In this document: piece by piece, positions 1 to 8,821 of the stretch
How the letters are laid out: each line of letters opens with the position of its first letter
Numbering within the stretch: position 1 is the first letter of the stretch
From: Leptospira ognonensis
GTDB taxonomy: Bacteria > Spirochaetota > Leptospiria > Leptospirales > Leptospiraceae
Length of the DNA stretch: 64,000 nucleotides
Reading direction: 5' to 3'
Assembly: GCF_004770745.1 (NCBI RefSeq)
Contig: NZ_RQGD01000046.1
Coordinates: 1-64,000 of the forward strand
Position numbers and translations under genes: made by a program
The notes under the pieces: model-generated
What the model was told of the DNA's origin: nothing
Databases searched by the model: none
What the model saw: only the letters and a program-made list of their open reading frames with translations

Positions 1-97
1 GAACCTTTCCGTTTCTACGAATGGGATATTTTTGATTTCATGATTTTCTCGGTCGACAACCCATAGTTTAGAACCCAATTCTCAAGCATCACTTAGA

Positions 98-781
98 ATG
101 TCCTCGAGATGGAATTATTATGTAAGCGGAGATATCTCCGATATAGATTTAAAAGCTATATCTCTTTCTTTTAACTTATCACATACTCTTACTATTGGAG
201 TTTCCCAATTTCTTAATTTACCGAGTGGAAATGGCTATGATAAGGCGAGTCAGTCAGTTTATAATGCCACTCAATATGGAATTTCATCTTATACCGCGAA
301 CGGACAATCTTGGGTATCGCAAGGTGATCAAGTAGGAATACCAGTATCATCCAAAACGTTCTTTTTCCAGTTTTATCCTTTCCTGGATAAAAACTTCCCG
401 CTCTTTTTTTCTATCCATGGTGGCAGGATTGATGCTGGTACGGTCATCACTAGTTCGGATAGTTATTTAGCGAATATTCTTCTACCTGATATGCGAGCGA
501 GTATTCATTCAACTGTAAATGAATTGCCAAGTTTATACTATGGTTATACGGTCGGCTATCGTTATCTTATTTCAGATTCTCCAATTTTTATTGGTTTTGA
601 ATTTGGTAGCGGTAATGCTTTCAATAGAAAATTTAGAATTAACAGTGAATACAATTTAGACTCGAAATCTTCTCTCGGTATACTTGAACTTGAGATATAC
701 AATAGACAAATCTTGAGTGCCTTACCGTTGTCTACAGGTATACCTTTGAATTATTCTTTGCAAGTTGGACTAAGATTTTGA
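98..781 (+). CDS. Putative outer-membrane beta-barrel protein, likely 5'-truncated or frameshifted
   Basis: No family is recognised with certainty. The 227-residue product is rich in alternating polar and aromatic residues and ends in Phe (VGLRF), as outer-membrane barrel proteins often do; there is no signal peptide at the ATG at 98. No Shine-Dalgarno precedes that ATG, and the same frame is open back to a TGA at 41-43. A different frame (1-63, ending at TAG 64-66) reads like the middle of a protein (EPFRFYEWDIFDFMIF). The gene therefore probably begins left of the window and is either frameshifted near 44-66 or the start is simply odd. Its TGA overlaps the TTG start of the next gene, so the two look translationally coupled. 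Confidence 0.55.
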   Translation: MSSRWNYYVSGDISDIDLKAISLSFNLSHTLTIGVSQFLNLPSGNGYDKASQSVYNATQYGISSYTANGQSWVSQGDQVGIPVSSKTFFFQFYPFLDKNFPLFFSIHGGRIDAGTVITSSDSYLANILLPDMRASIHSTVNELPSLYYGYTVGYRYLISDSPIFIGFEFGSGNAFNRKFRINSEYNLDSKSSLGILELEIYNRQILSALPLSTGIPLNYSLQVGLRF

Positions 782-1449
782 TCAAAATTTTGATTTTAAT
801 TCTCCAGATTTGTTCGCTTTCCTGTTTATCTCATCCTTTGAGAAATACCATTGGATACAAAATTGAAAATAAGAGTAGCAGTGTACGCGATTTGCTCATC
901 CGTAAGATGTCGGTGCGGATTCTTTCCTATCATCAAAATATGGAAGTGGGTTCGGATTCTATGGAAAATCTAGAGAAATGTTTCGAGGCTGCCATTGTTA
1001 ATTCTGGAAAATACTCGAATATTATTTTTGAAAGTGAGTCAGATAGTTTAAGCAAAGACCAAGCAGAAATAAGTTTTTTTGTAGAAGATACTTGGAAATT
1101 TAGTTATTATAAGAATCCATCGTATTTGACTGGAATATTTTTCCTTCCTTTCAATGATAAAGAAGGTGAAGCTCAGTTATTCTGGCCTGGAATCATTCCT
1201 GCAACATATCCATATTCGACTATGTTACCTTTTTTACCTAAAGCAGGTAAAGTTAGTTTAACTCTCAACCTAACTATTTATCGCAATGGCATAATTATGG
1301 AAGAAATAAAAATATCTGATGCCTTAGAATATCAGACATTTTTTTGGGGGATTTATCGTATAACAGATGCAGAATTTACTTCCACTCTTCTTTATCCACG
1401 TGTTTTTGATCGATTAACATATGATCTTAGGAAAATGAAAATGGAATAA
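778..1449 (+). CDS. Putative lipoprotein, TTG start, coupled to upstream ORF
   Basis: A 223-residue protein of unknown function. The N-terminus is a short hydrophobic stretch (MIKILILILQICSLSC) with Cys at residues 12 and 16, fitting a loose spirochaete lipobox. The TTG start overlaps the TGA of the preceding ORF (TTGA), so translation is probably coupled. The body has several aromatic-rich strands and ends with a Phe-Asp-x-Leu-x-Tyr-x-Leu-Arg-Lys motif. A decayed copy of its 3' end is present at about 3495-3638, so this family was once duplicated locally. It probably acts at an envelope membrane with the upstream barrel-like protein, by inference from coupling only. Confidence 0.6.
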   Translation: MIKILILILQICSLSCLSHPLRNTIGYKIENKSSSVRDLLIRKMSVRILSYHQNMEVGSDSMENLEKCFEAAIVNSGKYSNIIFESESDSLSKDQAEISFFVEDTWKFSYYKNPSYLTGIFFLPFNDKEGEAQLFWPGIIPATYPYSTMLPFLPKAGKVSLTLNLTIYRNGIIMEEIKISDALEYQTFFWGIYRITDAEFTSTLLYPRVFDRLTYDLRKMKME

Positions 1450-1489
1450 TGGTAAATCGTAAAAACATTCTTGTTTAAGAAAAGGTGAA

Positions 1490-1606
1490 ATGCAAAGGTT
1501 TCTAAATTTTAAGATTCATAAAATGGAAACTTTGAGTCTAGAGATGGATGAAAAAATCAATACGATCTATTCGAAATACAATAAAGATACTAAACACTTT
1601 TGCTAA
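1490..1606 (+). CDS. Possible small ORF (38 aa), unrecognised
   Basis: An ATG with a good upstream Shine-Dalgarno (AAAGGTGAA) opens a 38-codon frame beginning MQRFLNFKIHK and ending at TAA 1604-1606. It lies just after the lipoprotein gene and just before the convergent ceramidase-like gene. The peptide is charged, with no signal or membrane segment. It matches nothing I recognise and could be chance; the ribosome-binding site is the only argument for it. Confidence 0.2.
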   Translation: MQRFLNFKIHKMETLSLEMDEKINTIYSKYNKDTKHFC

Positions 1607-1612
1607 ATCTAG

Positions 1613-2401
1613 TTAGATCTCTGTTTCTTGTCCGAAGTGATTTTTACTATAGAAATGATAAAGTAAGAAACAAACACCCGCACTTAGGATATGCCAAATG
1701 GCATGTCCTTGGAACCACGAATTTGGGAAACAAATGATCTTTTGTAAATCCAAATTCCAAATCAAAAAGGCAGCTAATTGGAAAGCGAGGGCAAGGAACA
1801 AATAGCCAGTAGATTTGAGCTTTCGTTGGGTACGAAAAAAAACTAAAAATAGAATCGATACCAAAAGGATCATTGCGAAAAGCAATCGTCTTACCTCAGG
1901 GAAGTCCCAAATCAAATAGCATGTGAGAATGTTTAAGCATAAATACAAACAAAAGAATGTAACATTGCTCATCCTGATCCGAAACTTTAGATGTGTGAGT
2001 AGGATAAAATTTGCTAATAAGTTCATACCAGCCACGTCCAAAAATTGACCTATGAAGCTTAACGTAGAATGGTAAAGGAAACTACCGATCCCAATGGATA
2101 GTAAGGCGAGTGCAAAAATTGTCGGAAGGAATACAATTTTGTTACGACTATTCTTGATTTTGTTTCTCTCAATGGATTGAAAAAATAAGCCACTTAGAAT
2201 CCAGATACTAACATAACAAAAGCCAAGCGAGGATATACTATTACTTCTTTGTTTAATTAATCCAAGGACAGTACTTTCGCAAAAGCAATGATTCGGCAGA
2301 CAAGTAGCGGGTGCATCATTAGAAAGAAGGTTGCGTTCTAATAAATAATTTAGTAAAAAATAGGTAAGAGATGTGAAAATGAATGGAAAAATTTGTTTCA
2401 T
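1613..2401 (-). CDS. Ceramidase-family (CREST superfamily) membrane hydrolase
   Basis: A 262-residue multi-spanning protein with the layout of alkaline ceramidases: an N-terminal Cys-Glu motif (CFCES), then a GSFLYHST motif with the Ser and first His, a Leu-Asp-Val-Ala-Gly-Met segment with the Asp, and a C-terminal HAIWH motif. In the CREST superfamily the Ser, Asp and His residues bind zinc and hydrolyse an amide. I count roughly seven hydrophobic helices. The substrate in a spirochaete is unknown; sphingolipid or another lipid amide is possible. It is a single gene convergent with the lipoprotein gene. Family assignment is fairly secure, reaction is inferred. Confidence 0.7.
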   Translation of the reverse strand: MKQIFPFIFTSLTYFLLNYLLERNLLSNDAPATCLPNHCFCESTVLGLIKQRSNSISSLGFCYVSIWILSGLFFQSIERNKIKNSRNKIVFLPTIFALALLSIGIGSFLYHSTLSFIGQFLDVAGMNLLANFILLTHLKFRIRMSNVTFFCLYLCLNILTCYLIWDFPEVRRLLFAMILLVSILFLVFFRTQRKLKSTGYLFLALAFQLAAFLIWNLDLQKIICFPNSWFQGHAIWHILSAGVCFLLYHFYSKNHFGQETEI

Positions 2402-2519
2402 CGAAATCGAAACGACCAGTCTCTGTATTTGTCTGTTTCCGTTATATTTATCGATTAAGTCTGCGCGTTAAACTAAGAAAAGAAATCTGTAGGAAAAAAG
2501 TACTGAAAATTTAGAAAAA

Positions 2520-3329
2520 TTATTTCTTTGGGTACATTGCAAATAGATCCAATGAATAATCCCCTTTTACCTCCATAAACTCAAAGCCTTCTGAGTATCC
2601 AACTGCTCGCAGTCGGTTTCGAAAGTCATACATGGTCGTATTATCCTCTCGCTTATGATCCTTGCCTGACATCCCTTCTTGGGTAATGAACAAGGCTTTA
2701 CAACCTACTTTATACAAATATCGGAATATCTTTGTAACGATTTCTTCTGATAAATACATGAATACACCTCCATGAGCCATCAGCAGATCCATTTTTAATT
2801 CCCGTTCGATGATTTGTTCAGCATTCAGTTGGTAGACCGAAGCATTTTTGATGAGATTGTTTTCATTAAGATAATTGCAAACAAATTCATTCGTATCTGT
2901 TCCAATTAAATGTTTGTAGGTTAGTAGGTGATTGTCAGTTAAGAAGCGAGTTGTTTTGCCAATTCCGATTCCAAGCTCAACGATTTCGAGATTCGGATCT
3001 TGTAAAAAAGCCGAAAAATTTTCATTTTGTTGAAGGATTGAAATTAGGTTTTTATTGACATCTGTCTGTCGGTATAAATGCCAATATAATGATTCCTTAC
3101 TATTCCAATATAAAAAATTATCCAATCTATTTTCATAACTAGACATGAAAACATGCATACCATAAGGAGCAAGGAGCTTTGCTCTCAGAGGATTTGAAAA
3201 CAGCCAATCAAAGAAAAGGAGCGGCAGAGGAAATAGATGGTGCTGAAAATATATAAGATCTTTGACGATGTTACTTCGCCAAAAAATTACAAAAATATTC
3301 CGTAAGATGATCTTCATTGAGTTTATCAT
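2520..3329 (-). CDS. Class I SAM-dependent methyltransferase
   Basis: A 269-residue soluble protein. Residues around 115-130 carry motif I of class I methyltransferases (VELGIGIGKTTRFL), followed by a strand ending in Gly-Thr-Asp that would contact SAM and a later MAHGGVFMYL motif like the motif IV region. The first 40 residues are hydrophobic and basic and may associate with the membrane. The substrate cannot be told. Met-5 is an alternative start. The gene stands alone upstream of the ceramidase-like gene, separated by about 120 bp. Confidence 0.65.
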   Translation of the reverse strand: MINSMKIILRNIFVIFWRSNIVKDLIYFQHHLFPLPLLFFDWLFSNPLRAKLLAPYGMHVFMSSYENRLDNFLYWNSKESLYWHLYRQTDVNKNLISILQQNENFSAFLQDPNLEIVELGIGIGKTTRFLTDNHLLTYKHLIGTDTNEFVCNYLNENNLIKNASVYQLNAEQIIERELKMDLLMAHGGVFMYLSEEIVTKIFRYLYKVGCKALFITQEGMSGKDHKREDNTTMYDFRNRLRAVGYSEGFEFMEVKGDYSLDLFAMYPKK

Positions 3330-3494
3330 TAATGATGCAATCTCTAATGCTGAGAATACATTAAGTAGTATGCAGTTATCAGTTTTAATTTCAAGAAAAT
3401 ATCAATCTATAAGGCTATATTTGCATAGAAATATCAGCTAAAAAGAGGGTTAATTTGAAAAGTTTGTCCCAATTTAAAGTTATCTAAAAGACTC

Positions 3495-3638
3495 AGAGAA
3501 AAATACTGTTGGAGAATAGTATACAAAGAGACAAAAATGTTAAAATTTTTTGTCGAGTTGATAGAATTGCAAGGGCAAAGTTTACTTATAACGCATTTCT
3601 TTGATCAATTGGTTTATGAACTGAGAAAAATATATTAA
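3495..3638 (+). pseudogene. Decayed 3' fragment of a paralogue of the lipoprotein at 778-1449
   Basis: Positions 3600-3631 match 1405-1436 at 24 of 32 bases, and 3546-3587 match the segment around 1345-1390 at 28 of 42 bases without gaps. Translated in the frame of the intact gene the first part gives an FF..........RI..A.FT pattern, as in the lipoprotein; about 11 bases are missing between the two blocks, and the final FDQLVYELRK (compare FDRLTYDLRK) is therefore in another frame. No usable start or signal peptide remains. This is a frameshifted gene remnant, judged from hand alignment. Confidence 0.6.
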
Positions 3639-3734
3639 AATATTCGCTCAAGGAGTTTTTTATTTTTTTAGGTTCAATGTTAGACGGAGCAAACTACATA
3701 CAAATTATTATCTTCGAAACCGAATGGAATTAGA

Positions 3735-3780
3735 AATTGACTTTCCCTGCTTTGAATCGCGTCAATTACTGCCAGGGAAA
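3735..3780. repeat. Two interleaved inverted repeats (pseudoknot-like order)
   Basis: AATTGAC (3735-3741) pairs with GTCAATT (3761-3767), and TTTCCCTG (3742-3749) pairs with CAGGGAAA (3773-3780). The arms alternate 1-2-1'-2', the order of an H-type pseudoknot or of two mutually exclusive hairpins. There is no T-run after either hairpin, so a simple terminator is unlikely. It lies downstream of purB on the minus strand. Function unknown. Confidence 0.4.
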
Positions 3781-3873
3781 CTTTGAAGACTCAAGCGTTC
3801 AATTCTAGACCAGAGACAGTTGCATGAGGCGCAGATTGATTCTCAAAACCTGTTACATTAAAAATATGTGATA

Positions 3874-5175
3874 TTATGTAATACCAAGTCGTTTGAAGAT
3901 CAAAGGGATTCTTTCTAGATAAGGCTTTATCTGAAAAATTTCCTCTAAGTCGGAATCTTTTAGGATAGAACTACATCTTGGATCCTTTTTCAATCTATCT
4001 CTTAGATTTTCTTTTTGATCTGCCCATACAGCCATGGCATTGTCTTGGACAATGACATACGCATCTTCTCTTGAGATACCACCTTTTTCAATGAGCCAGA
4101 GCAAAACCTTTTGAGAGAAGATAAGACCACGTGTCACATTTAATGTTCGTTCTGTGGCATCTGGATAAACATGAATTCCTTTGATCACAAAATTCATTTT
4201 TTCTAAGATATAATCGAGTGCAATGGTGGAATCAGGAAGAACAATTCGCTCCGCCGAGGAATGAGAGATATCCCTTTCATGCCATAAGCCGACATTTTGT
4301 AATGCTACGTTTACGTTTGCTCTGATGACTCTTGAAATTCCTGATATCCTTTCACAAACCACCGGATTTCGTTTATGAGGCATGGCTGAACTGCCTTTTT
4401 GTCCTTTGGCAAAGGGTTCTTCCACTTCACGACCTTCTGTTTTTTGTAAGAGGCGAATTTCTGTGGCCATTCGATCTAAACTGGCAGCCACGATCCCTAA
4501 GACCGAAACATAAAATGCATGCCTATCTCTGGAGATCACCTGTGTCGCGATAGGATCAACGGCAAGACCTAGTTGGTTCAGAACATATTCCTCAATGTCT
4601 GGATCGATATTGGAATAGGTTCCAACCGCACCGGATAATTTCCCGACGGCAATTTGTTTTTTCGCATCTTCCATGCGCTCAATGTTTCGCGTCATTTCCG
4701 AGTAAAAGAGAGCAAACTTTAAACCAAGGGTCATAGGTTCCGCATGGATGCCGTGCGAGCGACCGATGCATGGTAAGTCTTTGTATTCAATGGCTTTCTG
4801 TTTGGTAGATTCGAGTAGTTCTTTCGCGCGTTTGATGAGGAGATCCATCGCCTGAACCATTTGGACACAGAGAGCTGTATCACCAACATCAGAGGATGTA
4901 AGTCCAAAATGGACATGTCTTCCTGCGGGTCCAATGTAGGAGTTTAAATTTGTGAGATAGGCAATGACATCGTGGTGAACTTTGGCTTCAATCTCGAGGA
5001 TCTCCTCCACATTGAATTTTGCTTTTGCTTTGATGGTCTCAAGATCAGCCCTGGGAATTTCACCTCTTTCCGCTCGGATTTCACACGCATAAATTTCAAT
5101 GTCTGTCCAAATCTTAAATTTGTTCTCTAATTCCCAAATGGCAGAAATTTCTGGATGGCTATAACGATCGATCAT
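3874..5175 (-). CDS. purB: Adenylosuccinate lyase
   Basis: Cleaves SAICAR to AICAR and adenylosuccinate to AMP, releasing fumarate, in purine synthesis in the cytoplasm. The 433-residue length is that of the short bacterial PurB. The fumarase/aspartase superfamily signature SSAMPHKRNP is at 262-271, the catalytic His is in GRSHGIHAEP near residue 141, and TSSDVGDTA is near 93-101. The gene starts with ATG at 5175 without an obvious Shine-Dalgarno and is divergent from fabG across about 110 bp. No other purine gene is nearby, as is usual for dispersed biosynthetic genes in Leptospira. Confidence 0.95.
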   Translation of the reverse strand: MIDRYSHPEISAIWELENKFKIWTDIEIYACEIRAERGEIPRADLETIKAKAKFNVEEILEIEAKVHHDVIAYLTNLNSYIGPAGRHVHFGLTSSDVGDTALCVQMVQAMDLLIKRAKELLESTKQKAIEYKDLPCIGRSHGIHAEPMTLGLKFALFYSEMTRNIERMEDAKKQIAVGKLSGAVGTYSNIDPDIEEYVLNQLGLAVDPIATQVISRDRHAFYVSVLGIVAASLDRMATEIRLLQKTEGREVEEPFAKGQKGSSAMPHKRNPVVCERISGISRVIRANVNVALQNVGLWHERDISHSSAERIVLPDSTIALDYILEKMNFVIKGIHVYPDATERTLNVTRGLIFSQKVLLWLIEKGGISREDAYVIVQDNAMAVWADQKENLRDRLKKDPRCSSILKDSDLEEIFQIKPYLERIPLIFKRLGIT

Positions 5176-5286
5176 AAGGGCAAGGTTTCATGACAAACAT
5201 TCAATTCAACCGTGAATTTTACAGTTGCCGAACGATGTTCTTTGATCTTTATTTGTTGCAAAGTATCCATAAATAATGAGGAAAAT

Positions 5287-6054
5287 ATGTCCAAAGAATT
5301 TGAAGGTAAAGTAGCACTCGTCACAGGTGCCGCATCTCCCATAGGATTGGGAAGAGCCATTGCCAATCGTATTGCATCACACGGCGCTAGTCTCGTGCTC
5401 GTTGACCTAAACCAAGAAAAAATAGACCAAGCCGCCAAAGAAGTTGAAGCGAAATATGGTGTTAAGGCGATTGGTGTTGCCTGCAACGTAACGATTCCAG
5501 CCGATTGCGATGCAGCCATCGCAAAAACAAAAGAAGTATATGGAAAATTAGATTTTCTAGTCAATAACGCGGGCGTGCTTAAGGATAATTTGCTCATTCG
5601 TATGACAGAGCAAGAGTATGATTTTGTAATGGATGTTAATTGTAAGGGAGTATTCCTTATGACAAAATCCGCGAGTAAATTGCTATTGAAAGCGCCTGCG
5701 GGTCGAATTGTAAATATTTCATCAGTATCTGGACTTACAGGCCAACCTGGCCAAGCAAATTACTCAACTTCGAAAGCGGGTGTGATTGCACTCACGAAAG
5801 TCTCGGCCCGCGAATTTTCGGGAAGAAACGTACTCGTCAATGCCGTATGCCCTGGATACGTGCAAACAGAGATGACAGGCACTCTCTCGAAAGAAGTACA
5901 AGATAAGCTTACAGATGCAGCAGTGATTCCACTTAAAAGACCAGGTAAACAAGAAGAGATTGCTTCAGCGGTAAAATTCTTCTTAAGTGACGATGCGTCT
6001 TATATCACTGGAACTTATTTACGAGTTGACGGTGGAGCAGCTATCGGGATGTAG
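5287..6054 (+). CDS. fabG: SDR-family 3-oxoacyl-ACP reductase (FabG type)
   Basis: NAD(P)H-dependent short-chain dehydrogenase, probably reducing 3-oxoacyl-ACP in fatty-acid synthesis. I chose the ATG at 5287 because a TGAGGA ribosome site lies just before it and the cofactor motif [10 protein letters not shown] then falls at residues 13-22; the upstream in-frame region does not look like protein. NNAGVL, a Ser near 146, and Tyr159-x3-Lys163 complete the catalytic set, and the C-terminus ends VDGGAAIGM. Length is 255 residues, normal for FabG. There is no acyl carrier protein or condensing enzyme adjacent, so another hydroxyacyl substrate is possible. A terminator follows at 6058-6087. Confidence 0.85.
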   Translation: MSKEFEGKVALVTGAASPIGLGRAIANRIASHGASLVLVDLNQEKIDQAAKEVEAKYGVKAIGVACNVTIPADCDAAIAKTKEVYGKLDFLVNNAGVLKDNLLIRMTEQEYDFVMDVNCKGVFLMTKSASKLLLKAPAGRIVNISSVSGLTGQPGQANYSTSKAGVIALTKVSAREFSGRNVLVNAVCPGYVQTEMTGTLSKEVQDKLTDAAVIPLKRPGKQEEIASAVKFFLSDDASYITGTYLRVDGGAAIGM

Positions 6055-7984
6055 AAATCGCCTTTTTAGCCTTAGGCGACTTTTGTTTGGTCGCCTTCGG
6101 TTCCCGATCTTTTTCTTTTCGCGTTTTTGTTTCTGATTTTGGGACTGTTATCGGAATCGTTTCCTTCACGACAGGCTTTTCTTCTATAGGAGCAGGGGGA
6201 CTTTCGATCTCATAATCATATCTTACCGTTGAACTCCAGTTACCCGCATAATCTCTAACGCTGGCAAGTACCGTATGAGGTCCTGGAAGGTATAAACTTT
6301 CCGGTTCAAAAATTTCTACTCTACCATCTTTCGGAAAGTATTCCGCCTTTCCTCTAATACCATCTACAAGGATATCGAATCCTTCAGGCATGATTCCAGA
6401 GCCAAGATCTTTTGCTTTAAGAAGAAGAACGAAATCCTCTCTAGGATATACTGATTTAGTCATCGATTCATGCAAATACATGTTTGGAGGTGTTTGATCT
6501 GAGAGTACCACAAAAAGGCCGGTCTTTCGAAGTCTCACCTTAAAAAATTGCCCCCAGGAACTAAAGGAAGAACCTTTAATTTTTTTAACTGATCCATCAG
6601 GAAAAACCTCATATAAATCGGCAGAATTGATATCCTGAGTTTTCGGTACTTTTACATATAGATCATATCCTAAATTGAAATCTCTAAAATCAGGTCCGAT
6701 TTCGTAAACGGATGATAGTTGGTTCAATCCATTGGTTTTTATTTTTATTTCATCCTTAGCCGCGATTTCAAAATACCCTTTTGAGTAAACGGCATTTACT
6801 GGAAAGAATAACTCAACCTTTGTATCCTTCGATTTGAAAGTGGTATACCGATCAAATTGAACATTGTATACCCATTCTTTTGTGATGATATTTTTATAAT
6901 CATTCCCGTCTCGAATCAAAAAGAAAGATGCAATCGCTTCTTGGCTACCTTGTCCTTTGGCTTTAACTGTGACTTCCTTAGGCTCATTAAGTTTAAGGGT
7001 ATCGCTATCGATAAGACCTTGTTCTCTGTCAGGTTTATACATTCCAAGTAAATCATTTCCATCTCTGGTATGCAAAAAATAAGAGAAAGGATTTCCATCT
7101 GGACGACTGATACTGCTATCATAAAGGAGAACATTCTTTCTAGAATGATTTTTCAAAATCTTTGAAAGTTGAAATCCTTGTAAGATCTGTTCTCCAAAAT
7201 TCATACTCATAGCTAAGATGCCAAGTCGGTTGGCATTTGATTTCTGATGTATAGAAATTTGTAAACCGACTTTCCCTTGGATGAAAAGTGTGGGTGATTC
7301 AGCTAACTCAAATTTATTGTTTCCGACATTATAAAAAGGTATATCAAGGGGCTCATTTTTACCATTAATAAAGCTTCTGGAGGTTTGAGGTGTTATACGT
7401 AGAGAGTCAAAAATTACGGATTCTGCTTCTGTATATCCTAATCCAAAATGCATTGGATTGTAATAAATATTATCTTTGTACAATTCAAAATGGAGATGCG
7501 GTGGTCCGACACCAGTGTCTCCCGAAAAAGCAATGAGTTCGCCTTTTGATACAGTCAATGGCTCAGGTAAAACAATGTCAAAATCAACACGATCTTTAAA
7601 TCTTCTTGCTTGCTTCGATTTAAGTATCTGCTTCACAACCTTTGGCGCAAATTTGTGCAGATGGCCATAGCGAGAAGTCATACCGTCTTCATGTTGGACA
7701 AAGACAGCATATCCTATTGAACTCCATCTTCGTTGTACGCGTGTTACTTGTCCTTTCGCGACAGCTATAATCGGTATACCTATCCGACCACCTGTAGAAA
7801 AGTCTTGTCCCATGTGGAAATGACCCGTACGATATTCACCGAAAGTCCCCGTAATTTGATTGAAGCCTTTTACTGGCCATGCATAATTTTCAGTGAGTAC
7901 AAATCCTGGGGGAAAATCTAGGGCTTGCGCAGGTCCTGCATTGAATGTAAGTAGGATTAAAAGTAAAAAAGAAAGCCGAGACAT
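6041..7984 (-). CDS. M23-family (LytM) zinc metallopeptidase, secreted
   Basis: A 647-residue envelope protein with a signal peptide (cleavage probably after AQA, residue 21). The N-terminal peptidase domain has all LytM zinc and catalytic residues: His57-x3-Asp61 (HMGQD), His108/His110 in GHLH and His163-Leu-His165 in PHLHFE. Such domains cut peptidoglycan cross-links or glycyl bonds. The long middle part is beta-rich with an Ig-like segment near 530-600, and the tail is Lys/Pro-rich (KKAISTSR end). The 3' end overlaps the convergent fabG by 14 bp and contains the fabG terminator. It follows the crotonase gene by 53 bp on the same strand. Confidence 0.88.
   Translation of the reverse strand: MSRLSFLLLILLTFNAGPAQALDFPPGFVLTENYAWPVKGFNQITGTFGEYRTGHFHMGQDFSTGGRIGIPIIAVAKGQVTRVQRRWSSIGYAVFVQHEDGMTSRYGHLHKFAPKVVKQILKSKQARRFKDRVDFDIVLPEPLTVSKGELIAFSGDTGVGPPHLHFELYKDNIYYNPMHFGLGYTEAESVIFDSLRITPQTSRSFINGKNEPLDIPFYNVGNNKFELAESPTLFIQGKVGLQISIHQKSNANRLGILAMSMNFGEQILQGFQLSKILKNHSRKNVLLYDSSISRPDGNPFSYFLHTRDGNDLLGMYKPDREQGLIDSDTLKLNEPKEVTVKAKGQGSQEAIASFFLIRDGNDYKNIITKEWVYNVQFDRYTTFKSKDTKVELFFPVNAVYSKGYFEIAAKDEIKIKTNGLNQLSSVYEIGPDFRDFNLGYDLYVKVPKTQDINSADLYEVFPDGSVKKIKGSSFSSWGQFFKVRLRKTGLFVVLSDQTPPNMYLHESMTKSVYPREDFVLLLKAKDLGSGIMPEGFDILVDGIRGKAEYFPKDGRVEIFEPESLYLPGPHTVLASVRDYAGNWSSTVRYDYEIESPPAPIEEKPVVKETIPITVPKSETKTRKEKDREPKATKQKSPKAKKAISTSR
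6058..6087 (+). terminator. Rho-independent terminator of fabG inside M23 peptidase coding tail
   Basis: TCGCCT (6058-6063) pairs with AGGCGA (6074-6079) around a 10-base loop, followed by CTTTTGTTT. It starts 4 bases after the fabG stop. The same DNA encodes the Lys-rich tail of the convergent peptidase, so one sequence serves as terminator and coding region. Confidence 0.6.
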
Positions 7985-8037
7985 TCAATTTCAGAATTAA
8001 TTCGGCTTTAGATTCTGCAAGACTTATCGAGTTCTAA

Positions 8038-8820
8038 TCATTTTAAATTTGGTCGTCGCTTTTCCTTCAATGCCGTCATCGCCTCAAGGAGATTTTCGAT
8101 CACACCTGGTTGTTCGAATGCTTTGATTGTTTCTTTCTCGTAAACTTCTAATTTATCAATCAACATAGAGTTCAGCATGTTTTTTGTAGAGCGATAAGCC
8201 GTAATTGGAATCTTCGAAAGGGAGTCTAATTTTTTTAGTGTCACCTTTCGAAGTTCTTCACGTGATGGTGCAATATCGTCTACTAATCCAATAGACTTAG
8301 CTTCTGCTCCCTTAAAGGTTTTGCCTTCCAAACAGACTTCGGACCAATATCTTGCACTCACACACATTTTAATTTTATCTATGAAACTACCAGGGAGAGG
8401 CAAACCAACATTCACCTCTGTGAATCCAATTCGACCTTTTCCATCTAACATGTATTTAAAATCACATCCAACCGTAATGACAGCTCCACCGCCCATCGCA
8501 TGTCCTGTTACTTCCGCGATTAGAGGTTTATCAAATTTTACAATTTCCCCAAACAAAATCACAATTCCACCGACTTCATTTAACAAATTTTCCCTCGAAG
8601 CTGAAAGTAAATTGTCAGCATCCAATCCATTGCAAAAGAATTTTTCATGGTCTGAGGTAATGATGACGCCTTTCTTAGCAGGATCTTTGTTTATTTCTGC
8701 TAATATTTTGCCAAGCTCCTTCATGTTGGCGCCCGTTAAGGAATTCTGATCATTCATTTGCATATGAATGATCTCTGCCTTACCACCACTTACTGCGATT
8801 TCTTCTCTTCTATAATTCAT
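8038..8820 (-). CDS. Enoyl-CoA hydratase/isomerase (crotonase) family protein
   Basis: A 260-residue crotonase-fold enzyme acting on an acyl-CoA thioester. The oxyanion-hole loop GHAMGGGAV is at 106-113 and a conserved Glu at 135 lies in IGFTEVNVGL. The other Glu of true hydratases, normally in GGGCELA, is absent: the loop here reads GGAVITVGCD. One acidic residue in the second position is the pattern of delta3-delta2-enoyl-CoA isomerases, so isomerase is the better guess. It starts 1 bp after the stop of the pseudo-receiver gene and is probably co-transcribed with it. Confidence 0.75.
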   Translation of the reverse strand: MNYRREEIAVSGGKAEIIHMQMNDQNSLTGANMKELGKILAEINKDPAKKGVIITSDHEKFFCNGLDADNLLSASRENLLNEVGGIVILFGEIVKFDKPLIAEVTGHAMGGGAVITVGCDFKYMLDGKGRIGFTEVNVGLPLPGSFIDKIKMCVSARYWSEVCLEGKTFKGAEAKSIGLVDDIAPSREELRKVTLKKLDSLSKIPITAYRSTKNMLNSMLIDKLEVYEKETIKAFEQPGVIENLLEAMTALKEKRRPNLK

Positions 8821-8821
8821 G

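Larger units (their letters stand above)
3330..3873. other. Longest intergenic region (544 bp)
   Basis: This is the only gene-free stretch above 300 bp. It lies between the methyltransferase start and the purB stop. It holds a decayed fragment of a paralogue of the lipoprotein at 778-1449 (about 3495-3638, plus strand) and two interleaved inverted repeats at 3735-3780. A Shine-Dalgarno-like AAGGAG at about 3651 is not followed at proper distance by a real gene. No tRNA fold or conserved riboswitch core was recognised. Confidence 0.7.

Noticed and set aside
3677..3733. 18-codon ORF in the long intergenic region
   Set aside because: Too short, with its Shine-Dalgarno-like AAGGAG too far upstream and no recognisable sequence.
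4332..4934. Open frames on both strands inside purB and in many other genes
   Set aside because: They lie inside strongly supported genes in other frames, lack ribosome sites and show no family features.
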